Made by a program: the position numbers and the translations under genes. Positions 1 through 6,800 of a stretch of 64,000 nucleotides of DNA are shown here, one piece after another. The stretch is from Stenotrophomonas sp. ASS1 (GTDB taxonomy: Bacteria > Pseudomonadota > Gammaproteobacteria > Xanthomonadales > Xanthomonadaceae), in assembly GCF_004346925.1 (NCBI RefSeq), contig NZ_CP031167.1, positions 4,050,001 to 4,114,000 of the forward strand. Direction: 5' to 3'. How positions within the stretch are numbered: the first letter of the stretch is position 1; each line of letters begins with the position of its first letter. The notes under the pieces were generated by a model, which saw only the letters and a list, made by a program, of their open reading frames with translations, was not told where the DNA came from and did not search any database.

Positions 1-1527
1 TTCGAGCGCCTGCGCAGCGCCTACCTGCGCACGCTTCAGGCCAGCCTGCACCGGCTGCGCTGGCCATTGCTGGCGTTCGTGGCCGTGATCGCCCTCAACG
101 CCTGGTTGTTCCAACAGGTGCCCAAGGGCATCGTGCCCAAGCAGGACACCGCGCAGCTGCGTGGCTTCGCGCGCGGCGATGACGGCCTGTCCTTCCAGGC
201 CATGCAACCGAAGATCGATGCGTACAGGAAGCTGTTGCTGTCCGATCCGGCCATCGAGGACATCATCGGCTACATCGGTGGCAGCAACGGGGTCAACAAC
301 GCCTTCATCATGATCAAGATGAAGCCGCTGGCCGAGCGCAAGGTGTCCAGCCAGCAGGTGATCGACCGCCTGCGCGCGCGGCTGCCCAAGCTGCCCGGCG
401 GCAATCTCTATCTGTGGGTGGACCAGGACATCCGCCTGGAGGGCGCCGGCAGCAGCGGCAAGTACGAGTTCCAGCTGCTTTCAGCCGATACAGCGCCCCT
501 GCGCGAATGGGCACCGAAGGTGGCTGCCGCCCTGCGTGGCCTGCCCGAACTGGTGGACGTGGAAGCACAGGGAGAAGCAGGCATGCGCCAGGTGATGCTG
601 GACATCGACCGCGAAGCAGCCGCGCGCCACGGCGTCGACCTGCGCACCGTCGCCAACATGCTCAACAACTCCTTCAGCCAGCGCCAGGTCGCCACGCTGT
701 ACGACAGCCTCAACCAGTACCGCGTGGTGATGGAGCTGGACCCGAAGCACACCCAGGACCCGGGCACGCTGTCACGCCTGCAGGTGATCGATGGCAACGG
801 CCAGCGCATTCCGCTGTCGAGCATCGCCAGCTGGCGCTATGGCATGGCACCGGACCGGGTGTACCACAGCGAGCAGTTCGCCTCGATCTGGATCGAGTTC
901 GCGCTGGCACCGGGCGTAGGATTGGAACAGGCCACACAGGCGATCGATGGTGCGATGTCGAAACTGATGCTGCCGCGTTCGGTCCAGGGAAAACTGTCCG
1001 GTGAAGCCGGCGGGCTGGATCAGCTGCGCGCGCGCCAGCTATGGCTGGTGCTGGGCGCCACGCTGGCGGTCTACCTGGTGCTGGGCATCCTCTACGAGAG
1101 CTTCCTGCAGCCGCTGGTGATCCTGTCCACCCTGCCTTCGGCCGGTGTCGGTGCGCTGCTGGCGCTGTGGCTGTTCGGCAACGAACTGAACCTGATCGCC
1201 CTGCTCGGCCTGTTCCTGCTGGTGGGCGTGGTGATGAAGAACACCATCCTGCTGGTGGATTTCGCACTGGCCGGCGAGCGGCGCGGGCTGAGCGCGCAGG
1301 ATTCAGTGATGGAAGCCGCACGGTTGCGCCTGCGGCCGATCCTGATGACCTCGCTGGCAGCGCTGCTGGGCACGCTGCCGCTGATGCTGGCCAACGGCGA
1401 AGGCTGGGAGCTGCGGCAACCGCTGGGCATTGCGATTGTCGGCGGCTTGCTGGTCAGCCAGTGGTTGACGCTGTACACGACCCCGGCGATGTATCTGGCC
1501 TTGGCGAGGATTCGGGCGAAGCCGTGA
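1..1527 (+). CDS. RND multidrug efflux permease, C-terminal half (partial)
   Basis: The frame is already open at the left edge, so only the last 508 residues of a protein of about 1,020 are visible. RND permeases sit in the inner membrane and exchange protons for drugs, which pass through a membrane-fusion protein to an outer-membrane channel. Visible in order are one TM helix (about residues 24-40), the large periplasmic porter/docking loop (about 45-340), then about five hydrophobic helices including GVVMKNTILLVDFA and a final LTLYTTPAMYLAL. That ending is typical of the MdtB/MdtC/MuxB branch, where two different permeases work together. S. maltophilia has such a pump, SmeIJK. This could be its last gene, but the upstream genes are outside the window, so no symbol is given. 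A SMAG repeat follows 18 bases after the stop. Confidence 0.9.
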   Translation, partial: FERLRSAYLRTLQASLHRLRWPLLAFVAVIALNAWLFQQVPKGIVPKQDTAQLRGFARGDDGLSFQAMQPKIDAYRKLLLSDPAIEDIIGYIGGSNGVNNAFIMIKMKPLAERKVSSQQVIDRLRARLPKLPGGNLYLWVDQDIRLEGAGSSGKYEFQLLSADTAPLREWAPKVAAALRGLPELVDVEAQGEAGMRQVMLDIDREAAARHGVDLRTVANMLNNSFSQRQVATLYDSLNQYRVVMELDPKHTQDPGTLSRLQVIDGNGQRIPLSSIASWRYGMAPDRVYHSEQFASIWIEFALAPGVGLEQATQAIDGAMSKLMLPRSVQGKLSGEAGGLDQLRARQLWLVLGATLAVYLVLGILYESFLQPLVILSTLPSAGVGALLALWLFGNELNLIALLGLFLLVGVVMKNTILLVDFALAGERRGLSAQDSVMEAARLRLRPILMTSLAALLGTLPLMLANGEGWELRQPLGIAIVGGLLVSQWLTLYTTPAMYLALARIRAKP

Positions 1528-1545
1528 ACGTGGGGCGGGGAATTC

Positions 1546-1568
1546 ATCCACGCGTGGCGTGGATCTAC
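1546..1568 (-). repeat. SMAG repeat (single)
   Basis: A GTAG-headed palindrome read on the minus strand (GTAGATCCACGCCACGCG, then its complement arm). It lies between the RND stop and the convergent DUF5076 gene, so it could act as a shared hairpin at the ends of both transcripts. Confidence 0.8.
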
Positions 1569-1570
1569 CG

Positions 1571-1882
1571 TCAATGCCGCACGACGAACCCGCCGGACCG
1601 GCCGCTGGATGGCGCCTGCAGCTCCTCGTTGAAGGCTGCCTTGATGGCCTCGACCACCACGTCACGGTCCATGCCCTCACTGGTCACCAGCGCGTCGGCA
1701 ACGTGCTGGGCAACATCGGCAAGAATTCGCCCCCAGGCACGTTCTTCGCGGATGTCGGGGCGATCCTCGTACAGCCCCACTTTCAATGATGCATGCAGCC
1801 CGCGCTCAGCGATCCACACGTGAATCATCTCGACCGAAGATTCGTCGCGTTGGGCAGCTTCAGGGATGATCAGTTCTTTCAT
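1571..1882 (-). CDS. DUF5076 domain-containing protein
   Basis: A 103-residue protein starting MKELIIPEAA, without signal peptide or membrane segment, so probably cytoplasmic. It resembles the DUF5076 family of small Xanthomonadaceae proteins (VEMIHVWIAERGL, ILADVAQHVADAL, ending in SGGFVV). Function is unknown. The frame is open upstream to 1924, with alternative starts at 1912 and 1924, but these add only a hydrophobic run (MRSLLLAAAA) and have no better ribosome site. The gene converges with the RND permease and is bracketed by SMAG repeats at 1546-1568 and 1923-1945. Family assignment is from memory of conserved motifs; existence of the gene is fairly secure from codon use and family-like sequence. 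Confidence 0.75.
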   Translation of the reverse strand: MKELIIPEAAQRDESSVEMIHVWIAERGLHASLKVGLYEDRPDIREERAWGRILADVAQHVADALVTSEGMDRDVVVEAIKAAFNEELQAPSSGRSGGFVVRH

Positions 1883-1922
1883 GGCGGCAGCCGCAAGGAG
1901 AAGTGATCGCATTGTGGCCCAC

Positions 1923-1945
1923 ATCCATGCATGGCGTGGATCTAC
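1923..1945 (-). repeat. SMAG repeat (single)
   Basis: Plus-strand ATCCATGCATGGCGTGG ending in CTAC, so GTAG lies on the minus strand. Same subtype as the copies at 1546, 2151, 8888, 34848 and 36722. Confidence 0.8.
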
Positions 1946-1957
1946 TGCGGACCTTGA

Positions 1958-2024
1958 GTAGAGTCGAGCTTGCTCGACTGCCGTTGGTGCACGTTTTTCC
2001 GCAGTCGAGCAAGCTCGACTCTAC
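1958..2024. repeat. SMAG inverted pair (GTCGAGC subtype)
   Basis: Two head-to-head copies: GTAGAGTCGAGCTTGCTCG on the left and its mirror ending CTCGACTCTAC on the right, about 20 bases apart. The pair can fold into one long hairpin if transcribed. The gene-free stretch 1883-2334 holds this pair, two single copies and the permease remnant at 2174; nothing else was recognised there. Confidence 0.85.
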
Positions 2025-2150
2025 GTGTCCAAGGCGGATCATCGCACTGTGCGGACTGGACCACTTGGCGTGCCGGGTGCGACCCGACGGGCCCGCGACA
2101 AATGTGGCCTCCAGCGGGTCGTAGCCGTCATTGCCGGGGACGGCGAATCG

Positions 2151-2172
2151 TCCACGCATGGCGTGGATCTAC
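2151..2172 (-). repeat. SMAG repeat (single)
   Basis: TCCACGCATGGCGTGG ending in CTAC. The homology to an RND permease end at 2174 begins directly at the edge of this copy, which marks a likely rearrangement joint. Confidence 0.8.
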
Positions 2173-2173
2173 T

Positions 2174-2269
2174 GCCACCCCGGCGATGTACCTGGCGCTG
2201 TCGCTCATGCGCAGCGCCAGGCGCATCGCCGGTGCAGATGGGCCGGTCTCCAACTCCGACCGGCCCTGA
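2174..2269 (+). pseudogene. Fragment of an RND permease C-terminus
   Basis: In one frame this stretch reads ATPAMYLALSLMRS and continues to a stop at 2269. It lines up with TTPAMYLALARIR at the end of the intact permease at 1-1527, and the match is also visible in the DNA (CCCCGGCGATGTA). There is no start and no rest of the gene, so it is a remnant. It could be the displaced original end of the upstream permease or the last piece of a lost paralogue. The join to the SMAG repeat at 2172 is abrupt. About 14 residues carry the match, so homology is likely but short. Confidence 0.5.
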
Positions 2270-2334
2270 TCGCGGCCGCACCCCCGCAGGCGCTGGCCGC
2301 CATCCACACACGTGCCGCACTCAGGCGGCTTCCA

Positions 2335-3408
2335 TCAAGCTGCTTCGGATACCTTCACGTCGCGACGGGCGCGCACGGCCGCAGCCAGTCGCTCCAGCAC
2401 CGTGACGGTGGTGTCCCAGTCGATGCAGCCATCGGTGATGCTCTGCCCATAGACCAGCGGCTGGCCTTCCACCAGTTCCTGGCGGCCGCCGACCAGATGG
2501 CTCTCGATCATCACGCCAACGATGCGCTGTTCGCCGTCTTCCAGCTGAACGGCGATGTCGTCGATCACCTTCGGCTGGTTCTCCGGGTTCTTCAGGCTGT
2601 TGGCATGGCTTGCGTCGATCATCAGGCGCGTCGGCAGCTTGGCCTTGGCCAGCACCTGGCAGGCCTCGGCGACACTGCCGGCGTCGTAGTTCGGCTGCTT
2701 GCCGCCGCGCAGGATCACATGGCAGTCCGGGTTGCCGGTGGTCGACACGATGGCGGTGCCACCCTGCTTGGTGACCGAGAGGAAGTGATGCGGGTTGGAT
2801 GCCGCACCCACGGCATCGGCCGCAATCTTCACGTTGCCATCGGTGCCGTTCTTGAAGCCGACCGGGCACGACAGCCCCGAGGCCAGCTCGCGATGCACCT
2901 GGCTTTCGGTAGTGCGTGCGCCGATCGCACCCCATGCCACCAGGTCGGCGATGTACTGCGGCGAGATCACGTCGAGGAACTCGACACCGGCCGGCAGGCC
3001 CAGCTTGTTGATGTCGCGCAGCAGGCCGCGGGCGATGCGCAGGCCCTTGTCGATCTTGAAGCTGCCGTCCAGGTCCGGATCGTTGATCAGGCCCTTCCAG
3101 CCCACCGTGGTGCGCGGCTTCTCGAAGTACACGCGCATGACGATTTCCAGTTCGCCGGCCAGTGCGTCGCGCAGCGGCTTCAGGCGCTGGGCGTACTCGA
3201 TGGCGGCCTTCGGGTCGTGGATCGAGCACGGGCCAACCACCACCGCCAGGCGGTCGTCACGGCCATGCAGGATCTGGTGCAGGGCCGCGCGCGAGGCGCT
3301 GACGGTGTCGGAGGCTTCATCGTCACAGGGCAGCATCGCCAGCAGCTGGGCAGGCGGTGTCAGCGGTTCGATGGTGCGGATACGCAGGTCGTCGGTGTGC
3401 GGGGGCAT
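2335..3408 (-). CDS. aroG: 3-deoxy-7-phosphoheptulonate (DAHP) synthase, class I
   Basis: Joins phosphoenolpyruvate and erythrose 4-phosphate to make DAHP, the first step of the shikimate pathway to Phe, Tyr and Trp. The 357-residue length fits the AroF/G/H family (about 350). Family blocks are visible: GPCSIHDPKAAIEYA, KPRTTVGWKGLINDPD, FKNGTDG and DASHANS. The start MPPHTDDLRIRTIEPL has GGAG about ten bases upstream. The frame is open further to 3453, but that part runs through the attenuator and is probably not translated. Upstream lie an aromatic-rich leader peptide (3508-3585) and a terminator (3455-3484), so expression is probably set by charged aromatic tRNA levels. Which of the AroF/G/H feedback types it is cannot be told from sequence alone. 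Confidence 0.93.
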   Translation of the reverse strand: MPPHTDDLRIRTIEPLTPPAQLLAMLPCDDEASDTVSASRAALHQILHGRDDRLAVVVGPCSIHDPKAAIEYAQRLKPLRDALAGELEIVMRVYFEKPRTTVGWKGLINDPDLDGSFKIDKGLRIARGLLRDINKLGLPAGVEFLDVISPQYIADLVAWGAIGARTTESQVHRELASGLSCPVGFKNGTDGNVKIAADAVGAASNPHHFLSVTKQGGTAIVSTTGNPDCHVILRGGKQPNYDAGSVAEACQVLAKAKLPTRLMIDASHANSLKNPENQPKVIDDIAVQLEDGEQRIVGVMIESHLVGGRQELVEGQPLVYGQSITDGCIDWDTTVTVLERLAAAVRARRDVKVSEAA

Positions 3409-3454
3409 TGCGGGAGATCTCCGGAACGTTGGGGGTCCCCAGCGTGGCGGCATG

Positions 3455-3484
3455 AAAAAAGCCGCCAGGTTCGCTGGCGGCTTT
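3455..3484 (-). terminator. Transcription attenuator upstream of aroG
   Basis: On the minus strand GCCGCCAG (3481-3474), a five-base loop, CTGGCGGC (3468-3461) and six T (3460-3455) form a classic intrinsic terminator. It sits between the aromatic leader peptide and aroG on the same transcript. The segment CTGGCGG at 3537-3531, inside the leader ORF, repeats the 3-prime arm and can pair with the 5-prime arm instead, giving an antiterminator. Confidence 0.8.
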
Positions 3485-3507
3485 CGGGAATGCGTCTGAA
3501 GCTTTCT

Positions 3508-3585
3508 TCAGGGTGAGCGCAGTCCTTCCTCCGCCAGTGGCTTCGGAAAGTAATACCAGTAAAAGCTGGTGGGGGCTGCGTTCAT
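3508..3585 (-). CDS. aroG leader peptide (25 aa, aromatic-rich)
   Basis: A short ORF on the minus strand starts at ATG 3585 and stops at TGA 3510-3508, giving 25 residues with the run SFYWYYF at positions 7-13: two Phe, three Tyr and one Trp codon together. Such clusters are the mark of attenuation leader peptides, where ribosome stalling on uncharged tRNA decides whether a downstream terminator forms. The terminator lies 24 bases after the stop, and DAHP synthase, the entry step for all three of these amino acids, follows. No clear Shine-Dalgarno sequence precedes the ATG. The possible promoter at 3594-3621 would start the RNA only a few bases upstream, so translation could be nearly leaderless. 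Confidence 0.8.
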   Translation of the reverse strand: MNAAPTSFYWYYFPKPLAEEGLRSP

Positions 3586-3593
3586 GGGATCTA

Positions 3594-3621
3594 TTGATAG
3601 CACAGCTTTTGCGCAGTGCAA
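3594..3621 (-). promoter_or_regulatory. Possible aroG promoter
   Basis: On the minus strand TTGCAC (3621-3616), 16 bases, then TATCAA (3599-3594). The match to sigma-70 boxes is only fair. The -35 region overlaps an inverted repeat TTTTGC-N5-GCAAAA (3607-3623) that could bind a regulator. Confidence 0.35.
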
Positions 3622-3703
3622 AATGTTTCATCCGCAACTGGGGGCGCGGTTCAGCGAGGTGCGCACCAGCCATGCCTACGCGGCGGCAGCCACGCGAAGT
3701 TGC

Positions 3704-3961
3704 TCATTTACCATGCACTTCCACATCCAGCAGCAGGCCCTCATGGATGTCGGCCCAGCGCTCCAGCACGCGGTCCAGCTCCTGCCTGGCTTCGTCCAGC
3801 TGCTCGGGGTTGAGCAGGGAACGCGCGGTGTAGAGGTCGGAAACCAACCGCCGCAGGACCGATTCCGGAATGGCCACCGACGGCCCCTCCAAGCCCGGCA
3901 ACTGCAACGCCGGGCTGTCGCCAAGAGGGCCGAACAGCGTGACCTGGAGCGTGCTCTGCAT
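3704..3961 (-). CDS. Small uncharacterised protein
   Basis: An 85-residue protein starting MQSTLQVTLFG, with AGGGAAG about eight bases before the ATG. No signal peptide or membrane segment. The second half is a probable amphipathic helix pair (SVLRRLVSDLYTARSLL, then EARQELDRVLERWADIHEG). Not recognised as any known family. It is alone on the minus strand between the aroG regulatory region and the 4073 gene. The upstream extension to 4036 is Cys- and Pro-rich and lacks a ribosome site, so the internal start is preferred. Confidence 0.65.
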   Translation of the reverse strand: MQSTLQVTLFGPLGDSPALQLPGLEGPSVAIPESVLRRLVSDLYTARSLLNPEQLDEARQELDRVLERWADIHEGLLLDVEVHGK

Positions 3962-4072
3962 GATCGACTTCCCTGCGGATGGACATGGCAATGCACTGTT
4001 TACCGTGTCTGGGTGACAGGCGCATGTGCCTCCCATGCCGAGGCCCGGGATCTGCCGGCGTCTGCCGCCCCG

Positions 4073-4411
4073 CTACAGGGCGGCCAGGTCGGCCAGGTGC
4101 TGGGCCATGCTGTCCATCGCGCCTACCGCATGGGTGGTGGTGAAGTACGCATGCCAGCCGGTCGCGGCGATGCCGGCCACCAGCGCATCGACCTCCTCGC
4201 GGCTTGCACAGCGCCAGACCGCATAGAACTGCTCATCGCTGCCGTGCGGTACGCCCGTGGCAATGCGGCCCATCGCCAGCGGCGTGATGCGGGCTGGATC
4301 GAACTGCTGCATGCCAGCGCCAATACGGGCGAAGAAGGTATTCCGCTGCTCGGGTGGGAGTGCGGTCCAGGCAGGTGTGGCGGTGTAGAGCTCGATGAAG
4401 GTGTGCGACAT
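4073..4411 (-). CDS. Small uncharacterised protein (DUF6616-like)
   Basis: A 112-residue protein starting MSHTFIELYTATPAW, with AAGGAAG ahead of the start. It has the look of a small ferredoxin-like (dimeric alpha/beta barrel) fold: a beta-strand start, the block QFYAVWRCASREEVDALVAGI and a final HAVGAMDSMAQHL. It may belong to DUF6616, but this is from memory and unverified. No catalytic residues are evident. It lies downstream of the alkylation-repair gene on the same strand (55-base gap) and may be cotranscribed with it. Confidence 0.7.
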   Translation of the reverse strand: MSHTFIELYTATPAWTALPPEQRNTFFARIGAGMQQFDPARITPLAMGRIATGVPHGSDEQFYAVWRCASREEVDALVAGIAATGWHAYFTTTHAVGAMDSMAQHLADLAAL

Positions 4412-4466
4412 GGTGGTTCTTCCTTGAGGTTTACGAGGTTGCGGGGTTGCCGGCCAGCGGTCGGCA

Positions 4467-5207
4467 CTACCGGAACGAGCGCAATGCGCGTTTGCGGATG
4501 TAGGCGTTGGCGTCGCTGTGGCGCTCGTGCTGCCAACGCGTGCACAGCTGGCGCAGCCACTGCGGCTGAGTCTTGCCGGCGTCATTGAGCCAGTTGCCGA
4601 CCGAATCCTGCACATAGCGTTCCGGGTCGTCAGCCAGTGCTTCCAACATGGGTAACGCAAGTTCCGGATGCTGCTTGAACAGTGCGATATGCGTGGCCCA
4701 GACACCGCGTGGGCGCAGCGCTTCACAGGCGAAGCGGCGCAGGTACGGCGATGTTTCCTGTGTCCAGGGTTGCAGGTACTCAAGCGCCTGCATCGGCGCG
4801 GCAACGATGTCCGTGCGTAGCGCCAGCCACGCCCATTCGCGCACACCGAAGTGTGGGTCATCGGCCAGCGTGCGCATCTGCTGCAGCGTCTCTGCCAACG
4901 TTGCGCGGGCATCGCTGCCGACCAGATAGCAGGCCCAGCCACGCACGGTATCGGAGCTGTGATCCTGCCAGAACTCAGCCGCGCCCTGCCCCGCCTCACG
5001 CAGCAGTTGCGCGGCCAAGGCCATGCGCAGCGTGATGCCCTTGCCTGAGGCATCCCGCATGCGTTGCAGCGCTTCCGGTGCAAGCGCAGGCGCCACCACC
5101 TGCAGCAACGCGGCGAAATCCACTGCCAGGCATTCGGCCAGATGGGCGGTGGCAACGCGACCGGTGTTGAGTTCATGCAGGCGTTGCGCCGCAATCGCCG
5201 GGCTCAT
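4467..5207 (-). CDS. Putative DNA alkylation repair protein (HEAT-repeat)
   Basis: A 246-residue, all-helical soluble protein with HEAT-like units such as DDPHFGVREWAWLALRTD, SPYLRRFACEALRPRG and DDPERYVQDSVGNWLNDAG. This pattern is shared with the AlkC/AlkD group, which removes bulky or cationic alkylated bases by wrapping DNA in a HEAT-repeat solenoid. The Trp- and Asp-rich surfaces fit, but I cannot confirm the catalytic Asp, so the function is inferred from family only. Its ATG overlaps the stop of the marR gene upstream (5204-5207), so the two form an operon whose regulator probably acts at the palindrome 5716-5739. Confidence 0.7.
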   Translation of the reverse strand: MSPAIAAQRLHELNTGRVATAHLAECLAVDFAALLQVVAPALAPEALQRMRDASGKGITLRMALAAQLLREAGQGAAEFWQDHSSDTVRGWACYLVGSDARATLAETLQQMRTLADDPHFGVREWAWLALRTDIVAAPMQALEYLQPWTQETSPYLRRFACEALRPRGVWATHIALFKQHPELALPMLEALADDPERYVQDSVGNWLNDAGKTQPQWLRQLCTRWQHERHSDANAYIRKRALRSFR

Positions 5208-5707
5208 GCTGCAGACTCTCGTCCAGCATCGGTGTGCTGCCAGACCTTGTGCAGCAACCGCGACAGCTGCCGCTGTTCATCGGTATCCAGACCATTGAAC
5301 AGGCCACCGATCCACTGTGTGTGCTGGTCAAACAGTGTCTCGGCCAAGCGTTTTCCCCGTGCGGTCAATACGATCTGCAGGCGACGGCCATCCTCAGCAT
5401 CGCTGCGACGCTGCAGCAGTTCTTCGCGCTGCAGGCCATCGAGCAGGCCGCTGATGGTGGCGCGGGTGACGCCTGCGCGTTCGGCCAGCTCGTGGGGCGG
5501 TAGCGTGCCACCGGCCCCATGCAGCAGGAACAGCACGATGAAGCGACCCTCACTGAGCCCGTGTGGCGCCAGCCGGGTGGCGCAATCGTGGTCGATGGAC
5601 GACGACAACGACAGCAGCTGGAAGCACAGGCGCAGCTGCGCGACGTTGGCGTGGCCGCGTCGCTGCGCCTCATCCATCAGGGCATGGTGCTTGGCTTCGA
5701 TCATCAT
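5204..5707 (-). CDS. MarR-family transcriptional regulator
   Basis: A winged-helix dimeric repressor of about 167 residues. The DNA-binding part is clear: LPPHELAERAGVTRATISGLLDGLQREELLQRR, followed by the wing with DAEDGRRLQIVLTARGK. The frame is open to 5737, but that start lies inside a perfect 24-base palindrome. Met at 5707 or 5704 is preferred, which leaves the palindrome just upstream as an autoregulatory site. The gene overlaps the alkylation-repair gene by four bases, so the regulator controls itself and that gene, and perhaps the monooxygenase/GST pair ending upstream at 5759. The inducing signal is unknown. Confidence 0.88.
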   Translation of the reverse strand: MMIEAKHHALMDEAQRRGHANVAQLRLCFQLLSLSSSIDHDCATRLAPHGLSEGRFIVLFLLHGAGGTLPPHELAERAGVTRATISGLLDGLQREELLQRRSDAEDGRRLQIVLTARGKRLAETLFDQHTQWIGGLFNGLDTDEQRQLSRLLHKVWQHTDAGRESAA

Positions 5708-5715
5708 CCATACCG

Positions 5716-5739
5716 ATATGATTAGGCGCCTAATCATAT
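5716..5739 (-). promoter_or_regulatory. Operator palindrome of the MarR regulator
   Basis: A perfect 24-base palindrome with arms ATATGATTAGGC and GCCTAATCATAT. Size, AT-rich arms and position directly before a marR start are typical of MarR operators. Confidence 0.75.
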
Positions 5740-5758
5740 GCCATCCCCTTCGGCGTGG

Positions 5759-6787
5759 CTACCAGTCCATCACCTTCGCCGCCGGCCCGGGATGCGACGG
5801 GAACAACGGCAGTACCTCCTCGGCCAGCTCCTGCAGCACCTCGCCGGCAGGCCGCTCGGCGAACTGGATCCCCAGTGCGGCATGGTTGACGCCGGCCCGC
5901 TGCCAGGCCTGCAGCAGATCGATCAGACCCTTGCGGCCGGTGCGCAGGGTGAAGCCACCCCGCAACGGCATGCGTGGATGATCCGGATCGTCCACCAGGT
6001 CGATCCATTCGTTGGTCATGTGCGGACGGAAGCCGCCGTCCGGAATCAGCGCGCGCCAAGCGCCGATCTTCGCGGCCAGCCGCTGCGGACCAGCGTTGTC
6101 ATGGGTGGCCTCTGGGTAGGTCAGCCAGCCATCGGCATGCTGGCCGATCCATTCCAGTGGCTGGCGTGCGCCACCGGTGACGATCAGCGGAACGCGGCCA
6201 CTGACCGTGGGCGGCAGCAACTGCACGCCCTGCCCGGCACCGGCATGTGTCATCCGCCCATCCGTGCCCGGTTGCAGCCAACGGCGCATCTCGTTCATTG
6301 CGGTGGCGAAACGCTCTCCGCGCGCCGCGTGCTCCAGTCCATAGGCCGGGAACTCCAGTGGTCGATCACCGGACGCCACACCCATCACCAGCCGACCACC
6401 GGACAGCTGATCGATCGACGCCGCGGCCTTGGCCAGATCGATCGGATGGCGCAGTGGCAGCACCACGCTGCCGGTGGCCAGGGCCACGCGCTGTGTGCGC
6501 GCTGCCAGCCACGCAAGGTAGGTGAACGGGTCGAACAACTGGCCTGCATCACCGAACATCGGATCGAACAGCGGTACGTCACGCACCCATACCGCAGCGA
6601 AGCCATGGCGGTCGATCTCCTCCACCAGCCGCGCCTGGCCCTGCAGCACGGCCATGTCGCCCTGGTAGAAGCGCAGCGGCAGGTAGATGCCCAGGGTCAG
6701 CGCGTCGGCGCGGAACATGCGCTGGTAGCCCGGGTGCGTGGCAAAGACCGGCGCCGACGCGCCCGGCACTGCAATGGAATCGTTCAT
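5759..6787 (-). CDS. LLM-class (luciferase-like) flavin monooxygenase
   Basis: A 342-residue TIM-barrel protein of the bacterial-luciferase-like family, which uses reduced FMN and O2 to oxidise small organic molecules. Visible family parts are an N-terminal GIYLPLRFYQGDMA, the strand FAAVWVRDVPLFDP, the FMN-site region LATGSVVLPLRHPIDLAKAA with LSGGRLVMGVASGDRP, and a C-terminal GVNHAALGIQF. The start at 6787 has GGAGG eight bases upstream; the frame extends to 6958 but overlaps the GST gene and lacks a site there. It lies 13 bases after the GST on the same strand, so the pair is likely one transcript. The true substrate cannot be read from the sequence. Confidence 0.88.
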   Translation of the reverse strand: MNDSIAVPGASAPVFATHPGYQRMFRADALTLGIYLPLRFYQGDMAVLQGQARLVEEIDRHGFAAVWVRDVPLFDPMFGDAGQLFDPFTYLAWLAARTQRVALATGSVVLPLRHPIDLAKAAASIDQLSGGRLVMGVASGDRPLEFPAYGLEHAARGERFATAMNEMRRWLQPGTDGRMTHAGAGQGVQLLPPTVSGRVPLIVTGGARQPLEWIGQHADGWLTYPEATHDNAGPQRLAAKIGAWRALIPDGGFRPHMTNEWIDLVDDPDHPRMPLRGGFTLRTGRKGLIDLLQAWQRAGVNHAALGIQFAERPAGEVLQELAEEVLPLFPSHPGPAAKVMDW

Positions 6788-6800
6788 ATGCGTCGCCTCC

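Noticed and set aside
1546..2172. Possible CRISPR array
   Set aside because: The repeats are palindromes of different subtypes at irregular distances and in both orientations, without unique spacers of constant size; they are SMAG elements.
3409..3453. aroG start at 3453
   Set aside because: Translation would begin at the terminator T run; the extra residues are not family sequence and the 3408 start has its own GGAG.
2131..3516. 461-codon plus-strand ORF opposite aroG
   Set aside because: Overlaps the SMAG and attenuator regions and has no recognisable domain.
5708..5737. Upstream Met (5737) as the MarR start
   Set aside because: It lies inside the perfect operator palindrome and has no ribosome site; Met 5707 is more likely.
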